Positions 23,487 to 31,024 of a stretch of 64,000 nt of DNA are shown here, in pieces; position 1 is the first letter of the stretch, and every line of letters begins with the position of its first letter. The notes beneath the pieces were generated by a model. That model made no database searches and had not been told where the DNA came from. It saw nothing but the letters and a program-made list of their open reading frames with translations. Origin of the DNA: Thermoguttaceae bacterium (GTDB taxonomy: Bacteria > Planctomycetota > Planctomycetia > Pirellulales > Thermoguttaceae). A program made the position numbers and the translations under genes. The stretch is from NCBI GenBank assembly GCA_017405595.1, contig JAFRAC010000007.1:248001-312000 (forward strand), given 5' to 3'.

Positions 23487-25592
23487 TTACAATGCCCGCC
23501 GAACCCGGCGCAGCGGTTTTCCGAACACCGGTTTCGGCTCTTTCGGTTCTTCTCTGTCGGCGTCATCGGGGCGGGTGAACGCCTCGAATCCTTCCAGCTC
23601 GGTCCGTTTGAGAAGACGGTTGATCCGCATTTCGATGCGGGTCAGTTCGTTCCCCTCTTCGGAGGTCACGAGGGTAAACGCGATCCCTTCCCTTCCCATG
23701 CGCCCCGTTCGCCCGACCCGGTGAACGTAGTCGTCGCAGTACTGGGGGATATCGTAATTGATGATATGCGAGATGCCGCTCACGTCAATCCCGCGGCCGA
23801 CCACGTCGGTGGCGACCAGAATTTTGATCTTTCCGGCGCGGAACGAGCGCATGATCGAGTCGCGGGCCGACTGCGTCAGATCGCCGTGGATCGACGAGAT
23901 GGCCCAGTCTTTGAATTCGCGCACAAGTCCGGCGCCGAGTTTCTCGACTCCCCGTTTGGTGCGGCAGAAAACGATCGCCTGCTGAGGGTCTTCACGCCGG
24001 AGAAGACGTACCAGCGCCTCAAATTTGCGGTTGCGGTCGACCGTGATGTAAAACTGTTCGATCGTCTCCGAGGCGATTTCGTTTTCGCTGAAATCGCAGG
24101 TCTCCGGCTCGGTCATATAGCGCTGCGCCAGACGAACGACATCTTCGGCAAGGGTAGCGCTGAAAAGGAGGGTTTGGCGGTCGCGGGGGGTTTGCCGGAG
24201 AATCCGTTCGATATCGGGACGGAACCCGATGTCGAGCATGCGGTCCGCCTCGTCGAGTACAACCCACCGGAGCGAGGAAAGACGCAGCGCGCTCCGCTTG
24301 GCCAAATCGAGAATCCGGCCCGGGGTGCCGATCACGATATCGACCCCGCCCTTCATCTTTTTGATCTGGTCGGCGATCGGTTTGCCGCCGTAGCAGGCGA
24401 CGACGGCGATTTCGCGGTTGTGGGCGAGCCTTGCGGTTTCGTCCCGAATTTGAACAGCCAGCTCGCGGGTCGGCGCCACGATCAGCGCGACCGGATCGTC
24501 TCCCGGTTCGCAGGACTCGATCTGTTCAATGATCGGAATCATAAAGGCGGCCGTCTTTCCGCTGCCGGTACGGGATTGCGCCATGAGGTCTTTTCCCGCG
24601 AGGATGAGCGGAATAGTGCCTGACTGGATCGGCGTCGGGGTTTCGTAATGGACTTCGGCAAGCATTTCGAGCATCGGTTTCGAAAGGCTGACGCCGCCGA
24701 ATGTCCAGCGGCTTCGAAGGGAAGCCAGTTTTTCGGCCTCGCTCTCCTTGGGAGCCGGGGGAAGGGGACGTTCTGCGGAACGGCTCGATTTCGGCTTGGC
24801 GGGCGCCCCCTTGGGGGGAATGGGGGAATGAGCGATCTTGTCGAGAAGTTCGAGCATCTGTTTTGTGCCCGCAAGGCACGAAAGGAAGAGTGTTTCGATC
24901 TTTTCGGGGAGTTCCCGCTTCTCCAGCTGTCCGAGCCCGTAGGCGCGGATCTGCTCGAACCGGCTCAGAATATCGGCAAACGGGTTTTCCTGGGACGGTT
25001 CCGGTTTCGGAACTTTTCGGCCCGCCTCTGCTGCGGCCGGAGCCGGGGAACGCGGTTCGCGCTCATCGCTGCGGGGGTCCTTCTTCGGCTTGGCCGGCTT
25101 GGCCGGCTTGACCCGTTTTTCCGGTTTCGCGGGAAGAGTTTGCGCCGGGGGAGCGTCCGGGGGAGCGGAGACCGGTCCTTTTTTCGGTTTCGGCGCGGCC
25201 TGCGGCTTTTTGCGGGCGAGCTCTTTGGCGCGCTCGCGCTCCCGTTCCCGCTGTTCGGCGCGCTCGGCGTTGCGGAGGAAGATGTCGAATTCGTCGTCTT
25301 CCTCTTCCATCATCTTCCCGTAACTCGGGATGGCCGGATCGCGGGATGTTTCGGGACGGGACGATTCCGGCTTGATGGCGTAGGGGTCAGCCTCTTCGCC
25401 GCCGACTGTCAGGGTCGATTCGATACGGTCAGGTTTCCGGCGGCTCCCCTTTTTCTTTTTCGCGGGCAGAAGCAAATCTTCCTGAGAGACGTCGTCGACT
25501 TCTCCCCATTGGAACTTTGAGGCGGGACGCCGGTTGTGGGGCGCTCTTTTTTTCGCGCCGTTTTTCTTTTCTTCGTCTGGTTCTTTTTTCAA
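23487..25592 (-). CDS. DEAD-box RNA helicase with long disordered N-terminal extension
   Basis: About 701 residues. Helicase motifs run from ~315: Q motif (ETPTPIQ), I (SRTGSGKT, ~340), Ia (PTRELA), II (DEAD, ~443), III (SAT), V (ATDVVGRGID) and VI (HRVGRTGR). The preceding ~310 residues are rich in K, E, P and A and probably unstructured. The C-terminus ends FGKPLRRVRRAL, as in planctomycetal RhlE-like proteins. The longest frame starts at TTG 25592 with only a poor ribosome-binding site, so the true start could lie further downstream. Expected role: RNA remodelling in ribosome assembly or RNA decay. 43 bases after the pfkB-like gene. Confidence 0.9.
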   Translation of the reverse strand: MKKEPDEEKKNGAKKRAPHNRRPASKFQWGEVDDVSQEDLLLPAKKKKGSRRKPDRIESTLTVGGEEADPYAIKPESSRPETSRDPAIPSYGKMMEEEDDEFDIFLRNAERAEQRERERERAKELARKKPQAAPKPKKGPVSAPPDAPPAQTLPAKPEKRVKPAKPAKPKKDPRSDEREPRSPAPAAAEAGRKVPKPEPSQENPFADILSRFEQIRAYGLGQLEKRELPEKIETLFLSCLAGTKQMLELLDKIAHSPIPPKGAPAKPKSSRSAERPLPPAPKESEAEKLASLRSRWTFGGVSLSKPMLEMLAEVHYETPTPIQSGTIPLILAGKDLMAQSRTGSGKTAAFMIPIIEQIESCEPGDDPVALIVAPTRELAVQIRDETARLAHNREIAVVACYGGKPIADQIKKMKGGVDIVIGTPGRILDLAKRSALRLSSLRWVVLDEADRMLDIGFRPDIERILRQTPRDRQTLLFSATLAEDVVRLAQRYMTEPETCDFSENEIASETIEQFYITVDRNRKFEALVRLLRREDPQQAIVFCRTKRGVEKLGAGLVREFKDWAISSIHGDLTQSARDSIMRSFRAGKIKILVATDVVGRGIDVSGISHIINYDIPQYCDDYVHRVGRTGRMGREGIAFTLVTSEEGNELTRIEMRINRLLKRTELEGFEAFTRPDDADREEPKEPKPVFGKPLRRVRRAL

Positions 25593-25635
25593 AATAGCAA
25601 ACTCTCTGTGTGTGCGGGTTATCGATTGTGTATCA

Positions 25636-26547
25636 TTAAAATGTGATCATGTTCCGGAAGGCGGCCAGGCGGGATTCGATGTGCCCGGGGGTCACGCGTT
25701 CAAGCTGTTCAAGCGAAAACCCCTCGATGCAGTAACTGGCCACGACGGTGGCCCGGGCCATAGCCGAGGCGATCGATTCGGGATCGCTCTTCCCCGATTC
25801 GGCCAGGGTCCCCATCAGTGCGCCGGCGAAAGAATCGCCGGCCCCGGTCGGATCGACCACCCTTTCGGAAGGGAAGGCCGGAATGAGATGAATCCTCTCG
25901 CGGGTGAGGCAGAACGCGCCGTTTTCCCCCTTCTTGACGACGACGAACGACGGCCCCATCTCCAGAATTTGACGCGCCGCGGCAATGGTGTTCTGGAGGC
26001 CGGTCAGCAGCCTGGTTTCGCTGTCGTTGAGAATCAGCCCGTCGATTTGCCTGAGAAGCTCACGAAGGGCGTCCGGCTCGTGATGAATATAAAAATCCAT
26101 CGTATCGGCGACGGTCAGCCGGGGTTTGCGCTTCAGCTTGGAAAGGAGATCGAGATGGCTTGCCGGCGGATCGTTCGCCAGAAAGACGAACTCGCTGTCG
26201 CGGTACGATTCGGGGACAACCGGATTGTAAGCCCCCTGCATCACGTTGAGCTGCATGTCGAGCGTTTCGCGGTCGTCCATGTTTTCGAGGTACTTCCCCG
26301 TCCAGGAGAACGTCTGACCTTCGGGGCGGATTTCGAGCCCTTCAAGACCGATCTGCCGCTGGGCGAGAACCCGGGTGAACTCGTCGGGCCAATCCCCCCC
26401 GACAACACTGACCAAACGGACCGGGGTAAAGAAACTGGCCGCGTACGCCGCGTAGACTCCGCTCCCCCCCATGACTTTGGATCGCTTCTCTCCGCTGGGC
26501 GTCTGAACCGAATCAAACGCCGCCGAACCGATCACCAACAACGACAT
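25636..26547 (-). CDS. PfkB-family carbohydrate/nucleoside kinase
   Basis: 303 residues from ATG 26547; upstream residues in the frame lack homology. The C-terminal PfkB signature DPTGAGDSFAGAL contains the catalytic Asp (~238) and anion hole. The N-terminal GGSGVYAAYAASFF is the substrate-binding GG region. It phosphorylates a sugar, nucleoside or similar; I cannot tell which. First gene of the long minus-strand run that reaches FabZ. A candidate extended -10 promoter lies ~130 bases upstream. Confidence 0.88.
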   Translation of the reverse strand: MSLLVIGSAAFDSVQTPSGEKRSKVMGGSGVYAAYAASFFTPVRLVSVVGGDWPDEFTRVLAQRQIGLEGLEIRPEGQTFSWTGKYLENMDDRETLDMQLNVMQGAYNPVVPESYRDSEFVFLANDPPASHLDLLSKLKRKPRLTVADTMDFYIHHEPDALRELLRQIDGLILNDSETRLLTGLQNTIAAARQILEMGPSFVVVKKGENGAFCLTRERIHLIPAFPSERVVDPTGAGDSFAGALMGTLAESGKSDPESIASAMARATVVASYCIEGFSLEQLERVTPGHIESRLAAFRNMITF

Positions 26548-26673
26548 CGAACGTTCCTGTTCTGTAAAATGGCCTGCTGCCGCCGCCCGAACAAAACTTT
26601 TTCGCGGCGAACCGCTCCGGGCGTTGCGCAAAGGAACGGGATCCCTTTTTCAGACAGACCCCGCCGTAAGCCG

Positions 26674-26701
26674 ATTTTACCATATTTACGAAAATAATAA
26701 A
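26674..26701 (-). promoter_or_regulatory. Candidate promoter for the PfkB gene
   Basis: On the minus strand: -35 TTTATT (weak), 16-base spacer, -10 TAAAAT with an extended TG one base before it. Confidence 0.35.
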
Positions 26702-26923
26702 GGTATCACCCTAATATATTAGCTCCCGCAAAAGGAGAGAGGGGGCCGAAGGTCCCCGATCCGGGCCGGAAAGGGGCCGGCGATCTTTCCTGTTTTCCCT
26801 TTTTCCCGGAAGAATCGGCCGGACCGGGAGACGTCCGGGGCAGCCAGGTTTTTCTTTGCCGGTGAAACCGGCACTCTTCCCGTTTCTTCCCTCCGATTTC
26901 CTTTTCGGGAGGGAGAGTTGATC

Positions 26924-26952
26924 TTGCTTTTCGGGAGGAAAATCCTTAACAT
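26924..26952 (+). promoter_or_regulatory. Candidate promoter for the oxoamine-synthase-like gene
   Basis: TTGCTT (26924-26929), 17-base spacer, TAACAT (26947-26952). Moderate match, about 100 bases before the ATG. Confidence 0.3.
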
Positions 26953-27050
26953 CCGCCGATCTTGGAAATTCATCCGTTCCGAAGCTGCGGGATTTCCCAA
27001 AAGTCTTTTTTCGGGGCGGTCCGACTCTTTCAGCGCGATAAGGCAGGGGA

Positions 27051-28559
27051 ATGCTCTACTTCGATAAACAGCCGTCGGGAAAGCCGTTCGACCAGATACT
27101 CTCGTCTCTCAACAGTCAGCATGGCGAACAGCTTGAACCGGTTCTCGGCAATCCTCCCGCCAGGCGGGAAGTTTCCCTTGTCGAAGAGCTCTTTGCCTTT
27201 GACGGGCCGCCCGACGCGACCGTCTCGGTCGGCGGCGAAGAGTACTACTACTTTTCCGGCGAAGGCTACCTCGGTCTGCAGGCCCATCCCGAGGTACTGG
27301 CCTCGACCTGCGAGGCGGTTCTCCATTACGGAACGTCGGCCGGGTCGCTCCGGCGCCGTTACACTCCGGTTCCGATCCTCGAGGTTCAGCGGCAGGCGGC
27401 GGAAATTTTTGAGACCGAACGGGCGCTTTACTGCGGCGGAGAGTCGGACGCGCTGGCGGCGGTTCTCGAATCGGTGATCGGCTCTTATGATCTGGTCCTG
27501 GTCGATGAGTATTGCGCCGATGCCGCTCTTTCGGCGGTCCGGCGGGTTCTGGCCCGCTCGGCGGCGCGTCTGGTTTCGTTCAAGCACCGGGATCCCGACG
27601 ATTTAAGGAGGGTCCTTCTCCGCAAAACGAAAAAACGCTACAAGCGCCCCCTGGTGATTACCGACGGCGTTTTCAACATTACCGGCGAGATTGCCCCGCT
27701 TCCCGAATATTACGAGGTCCTTTCCGCTTTTCCCGGGGCAGCGCTTTTACTCGACGATGCCGACGCGTTCGGGGTGTTGGGCGAAAAGGGGCGCGGTACC
27801 CTTGAATATTTCGGGTATCTTCTCGGCCAGGTTAACCGGACCGAGCAGGACGAGCATTGCGACCCGACCTACGGGGTTGCCGATTTCTCGTACAGCGATT
27901 CTTTCGGCGAACCTGATATCGCCGAATCCGAGTTTACCGAGGAGGAACTGTATCAGGACGGATCTTCCTGGAACGGCGATGCCGACGAGGATGACGAAGC
28001 CGGCGAACCGGAAGACGGCGGCGACGACGAAGATTTTATCTTCCTCGAGAAGGACGACCGGAGGGAGGAAACGAAAAAGCCGCTTCCGGTCCGCACCTAC
28101 CTTGTCGCCTCTCTGACACGCGCGATCGGCGGATTCGGCGCGGTGATTCCGGGGAGCGCTTCGTTTCTGGACCAGATTCAGGATTCCTCCCGGTTTCAGT
28201 TCTCCGCCTATCCCCCGACGCCGCTGGCCGCCGCGACCCTCAAAGGACTTCAGCTCTCGTTTTACCGCGACGAGATCCGCCACAAACTCTGGAACAATGT
28301 CTATTACTTCAAGTCGGAAATGAAGAAGATGGGATTCGCCGTGCAGGAGAACATGGCGCCGATCGTCGCGATCAATACCGGATCGGTTCAGAATATGCGC
28401 CGGATTCAGCACGCGATGATCAAAGAACAGGTTCTCGTCTCGTTTATTCAGAAGATCAACGCACGGCATCCTCAGGGGAACATCCGAACCGCGCTTTTCG
28501 CCAGCCACGAGCGGGTTATGCTCGATATCTTCCTCGATACGCTCCAGCGGTCGATGTAA
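27051..28559 (+). CDS. Alpha-oxoamine-synthase-like protein lacking the PLP lysine
   Basis: 502 residues with the layout of the AONS/KBL/serine palmitoyltransferase family: FSGEGYLGLQAHPEV (~68-82), YGTSAGSLRRRYTPVP, ITDGVFNITGEIAPLP, DDADAFGVLGEKGRG. By eye alignment, the Schiff-base lysine of the usual TLGKALGG motif is Arg357 (SLTRAIGG). The NHAS histidine that stacks on PLP falls in CADA (155-158), and the His of DEAH is Asp238. A strongly acidic insert (~270-345, rich in D/E) separates the two halves of the large domain. It probably does not catalyse PLP chemistry; a structural or regulatory role is inferred. If it were active, the nearest reaction would be acyl-CoA plus amino acid condensation. 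Confidence 0.8.
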   Translation: MLYFDKQPSGKPFDQILSSLNSQHGEQLEPVLGNPPARREVSLVEELFAFDGPPDATVSVGGEEYYYFSGEGYLGLQAHPEVLASTCEAVLHYGTSAGSLRRRYTPVPILEVQRQAAEIFETERALYCGGESDALAAVLESVIGSYDLVLVDEYCADAALSAVRRVLARSAARLVSFKHRDPDDLRRVLLRKTKKRYKRPLVITDGVFNITGEIAPLPEYYEVLSAFPGAALLLDDADAFGVLGEKGRGTLEYFGYLLGQVNRTEQDEHCDPTYGVADFSYSDSFGEPDIAESEFTEEELYQDGSSWNGDADEDDEAGEPEDGGDDEDFIFLEKDDRREETKKPLPVRTYLVASLTRAIGGFGAVIPGSASFLDQIQDSSRFQFSAYPPTPLAAATLKGLQLSFYRDEIRHKLWNNVYYFKSEMKKMGFAVQENMAPIVAINTGSVQNMRRIQHAMIKEQVLVSFIQKINARHPQGNIRTALFASHERVMLDIFLDTLQRSM

Positions 28560-28594
28560 AAAAGAGACGGCCGGTCCCGCCGGGTCCGGCCGTC
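28557..28594 (-). terminator. Terminator between convergent genes
   Basis: A perfect 9-bp stem (GACGGCCGG 28566-28574 / CCGGCCGTC 28586-28594). On the minus strand it is followed by TCTCTTTTTT, so it best terminates the thioesterase transcript. The plus-strand side has no T-tract. Confidence 0.65.
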
Positions 28595-28619
28595 TTCCGG
28601 GGAATAACTTCTGAGGGTT

Positions 28620-29057
28620 CTATTCGCGCGGAGCCTCGTCGATGAAGAGGCGGCGGATCTCTTCGGGCACACGGAACGGTTTTCCCGTTTTGAAGCTGAC
28701 AAAAGCCCAGCACGTTTCGGCATTCGAGATGAGCCGGCCGTCCGACTTGCGGGTGAAACGGTATTTCCGGACGCACGAGACGTGTTTCATGCTCTCGACC
28801 CAGGTCTCGCCCAAAAGGGTTTCGCCGGGGTAGACCGGGTGGATGTAATCGACGATGTGCCTCCGCACGAACCAGCCGCCCCCGTAATCGAGGTACCGCT
28901 GATCGTCCCACCCGTAGAAAACGGAATGTGCGATCGCGATCTCCTGCATCCAGCCGATGTATCTTGTGTTATTGGCGTGTTCAAAAACATCGGCATCGGT
29001 TTCGAGAACCGGAATTTCAAGGTGAAAGACTTTCTTTTCGTCAACAAAGCCGTTCAT
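28620..29057 (-). CDS. 4-hydroxybenzoyl-CoA-type acyl-CoA thioesterase
   Basis: 145 residues from ATG 29057, hot-dog fold. The YbgC/4HBT signature DADVFEHANNTRYIGWMQE (~21-39) carries the catalytic acidic residue and the helix with N-N-x-R-Y. Hydrolyses acyl-CoA (or acyl-ACP) thioesters; chain specificity unknown. The ATG overlaps the stop of the DUF4432 gene by 4 bases. The frame is open further upstream but that part overlaps the neighbouring gene and lacks homology. A terminator follows. Confidence 0.85.
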   Translation of the reverse strand: MNGFVDEKKVFHLEIPVLETDADVFEHANNTRYIGWMQEIAIAHSVFYGWDDQRYLDYGGGWFVRRHIVDYIHPVYPGETLLGETWVESMKHVSCVRKYRFTRKSDGRLISNAETCWAFVSFKTGKPFRVPEEIRRLFIDEAPRE

Positions 29058-30211
29058 TCGCACCATTCCTTGATCGGTTCGGCTTCGATCGTTCCCGCCG
29101 CTGCGGCCTGAAGCGATTTGATGTCCTCCTGGGCGAGGGCGATTTCGCCGGGGGTCAGGAGAATGTCGATATCGAAATGGAAAACACGCGAGGCGCCCGG
29201 TTCCAGGGTTGCGACGCGCCCGTGCTCTTTCTCGAAAGAGCGGGTGTTCGGGAAGTTCACGCACGGCTCGATGCCGGAGACGTAAGTGTCGCCGTTCGGC
29301 CTCATCAGTTTCCAGATGAGGAAATGCGGGAACTCGTTTTTGTTGAACGAAAGCGAAATCGCGCGGTCTTTCTGCGCGTTCAGCAGGAGCACGCGCGTCC
29401 GCCCGAGGGAATCGGCCGCCATCTCGAACAGGTAGCAGTGTTCGGCGATATTGGGGGTTTCGGGGAGGAACCGGTCCCAGACCTGAATATTCTCCCGGGC
29501 GTTCTTTTCGCGCGGCGTCATCTTCTCGAAAGGAACGATGACCTGCGCTCCCGGAGTGATGAAGGGGAACCCGGTGTTGATGTGATAGAGAAGCTCAAAT
29601 TCGGCGGGAACGCTTCCCAGGTTCACGACTTCGTCGCATACGCGCAGGCGGGACGACCCGGCCACGGTGGAGTAGGAGACGTTGAGCGCAAGCTTGCTCG
29701 AAAAGAGCGCCGCCTCGTCGACCGTACCCGAAACGGTGATTTCCCCGGTGTCGCTGTCGAACGAGACGCTTGCCTCGCGGGCGGGCAGATTCTGGATCCG
29801 GCCGTGAAGGGGGTATTTCAGAACGCCGTTGGGGCCGAACTCGGGCGCGCCGTTGCTGACGAGGCCGCAGCGGGCAATCCACTCGTCAAACCCTTCGAGC
29901 CAGCCGAGTCCGCTCGGGTGAAAAACCGGAACATGCCGCGGATGGACCGGTCCGTGAACGGGGGAATCCCATTTCAGATCGACATCGCCGCAGCGGCCGC
30001 GCCAAAGCCCCATCCCCTTCGAAAGGAGGATCCGAAACGAGAAGAGCCCGTTATCGACATCCAGAACATCGATGCCGTCGGCCAGCCCGCCGGAAAGGCG
30101 GTGTTTTTCGACGCTGACCGGAGAGGGCCCCTCTCCCTTGACGAGAACCTCGCGCGGCTGCGGCGCGGACGTGTTTCCGGGTTCGATAACACTGAATCGG
30201 GTAAGCGGCAT
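29054..30211 (-). CDS. DUF4432 / aldose-1-epimerase-like protein
   Basis: 385 residues from ATG 30211, which has a strong AGGAGG. All-beta galactose-mutarotase-like fold as in the DUF4432 family. Recognisable segments are GLFSFRILLSKGMGLWRG near ~55, HPSGLGWLEGFDEW (~105) with candidate sugar contacts, LKYPLHGRIQNLP (~150; conserved His) and YHINTGFPF (~225). Likely binds and interconverts an aldose or sugar-phosphate anomer; substrate unknown. Transcribed from a good promoter at 30302-30330 and coupled to the thioesterase. Confidence 0.8.
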   Translation of the reverse strand: MPLTRFSVIEPGNTSAPQPREVLVKGEGPSPVSVEKHRLSGGLADGIDVLDVDNGLFSFRILLSKGMGLWRGRCGDVDLKWDSPVHGPVHPRHVPVFHPSGLGWLEGFDEWIARCGLVSNGAPEFGPNGVLKYPLHGRIQNLPAREASVSFDSDTGEITVSGTVDEAALFSSKLALNVSYSTVAGSSRLRVCDEVVNLGSVPAEFELLYHINTGFPFITPGAQVIVPFEKMTPREKNARENIQVWDRFLPETPNIAEHCYLFEMAADSLGRTRVLLLNAQKDRAISLSFNKNEFPHFLIWKLMRPNGDTYVSGIEPCVNFPNTRSFEKEHGRVATLEPGASRVFHFDIDILLTPGEIALAQEDIKSLQAAAAGTIEAEPIKEWCE

Positions 30212-30301
30212 GGCTGGCCTCCTCTCAGAGAAAACGCCGTGAAGGCGGATCGGTAAAATCGGATATTTCGGCACGGGAAGGAACCTTTCCCGGGAGCGGT
30301 T

Positions 30302-30330
30302 ATTATCACACTGCCGAACCGATAAGTCAA
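30302..30330 (-). promoter_or_regulatory. Promoter for the DUF4432-thioesterase unit
   Basis: Minus strand: -35 TTGACT (30325-30330), 17-base spacer, -10 GATAAT (30302-30307). Strong match, ~90 bases before the ATG. Confidence 0.6.
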
Positions 30331-30339
30331 GAGAACCCG

Positions 30340-30367
30340 TTGACAATCCGGGAGAACTCGTTAAAAA
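30340..30367 (+). promoter_or_regulatory. Promoter for the hypothetical gene at 30452
   Basis: Perfect -35 TTGACA (30340-30345), 16-base spacer, -10 TAAAAA (30362-30367). Its -35 is only 10 bases from the -35 of the divergent minus-strand promoter, so the two polymerases would compete or share a regulator. Confidence 0.5.
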
Positions 30368-30451
30368 GAAGAGGGTTAAAGAGGGGGGAAGAGAGCGGCG
30401 TTTCCGTTGCGGTTTTCGCCTCCGGACAGTGGCATGAAGGGATCAAGAACG

Positions 30452-31003
30452 ATGAAACCGAAACAGAAACAGAAAAAGAAGCTGCTCGAGATTCTCAGCG
30501 ATGTCAACGAACTCGCGAGGCTCGAAGAGGAAGCCGACTTCAAAGAGTACGTCAGTGAAGCCGACGGAATCAGATTCGCCTATCCGAAAAACTGGTTTAC
30601 CCAGGAGGCTCCCTGGTCGAGCGATTCGAAAGCGGTCACCGTCAACGACCCGAACGGTTACTTCTGGATGATCGCGGTCTTTCCGGCGGGGTCCGACCCC
30701 GATGCCGCCGCCAAGGAGGTGCTTCACTCTCTCCGCCGCGAATACAGCCAGCTCGAAGATCTTCCGACCCACCGGATCATCGCCGATCAGTTCCTGACCG
30801 GCTACGAGATGAACTTCTTCTATCTCGATCTTGTCAACACCGCCGTCGTTTTGAGTCTCGAAACCGAAGAGCGGACATACGTGATCTTCTGGCAGTATTG
30901 CGATATTCTGGCGGTGACCGACGATGAGAATGATTTTGAGGATGTCGTTGAGGCGATGACGCACACCTTCCTCAAAAATCTCCCCCGACCGTCAGCCGGC
31001 TGA
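30452..31003 (+). CDS. Hypothetical protein, lysine-rich N-terminus
   Basis: 183 residues from ATG 30452 (AAGGGATC upstream; ATG 30434 and 30407 are alternatives). A basic N-tail MKPKQKQKKKLL is followed by an acidic helix and a mixed alpha/beta domain (DGIRFAYPKNWFTQE..., VVLSLETEERTYVIFWQ). The 'YPKNW' start and length resemble PsbP/DUF1795-like domains, but I cannot place it firmly. No signal peptide or membrane helix. It ends 22 bases before the convergent dnaE stop. Confidence 0.6.
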   Translation: MKPKQKQKKKLLEILSDVNELARLEEEADFKEYVSEADGIRFAYPKNWFTQEAPWSSDSKAVTVNDPNGYFWMIAVFPAGSDPDAAAKEVLHSLRREYSQLEDLPTHRIIADQFLTGYEMNFFYLDLVNTAVVLSLETEERTYVIFWQYCDILAVTDDENDFEDVVEAMTHTFLKNLPRPSAG

Positions 31004-31024
31004 CGGCCGGAAAAGAGCGTGTGT

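Larger units (their letters stand above)
26548..27050. other. Intergenic region between divergent genes
   Basis: About 500 bases between the PfkB kinase (-) and the oxoamine-synthase-like gene (+). The part at 26670-26725 is AT-rich, including the palindrome TAATATATTA at 26712-26721. The rest is GC/purine-pyrimidine biased with two copies of CTTTTCGGGAGG near 26900 and 26928. Two candidate promoters are listed separately. No gene is supported. Confidence 0.5.
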
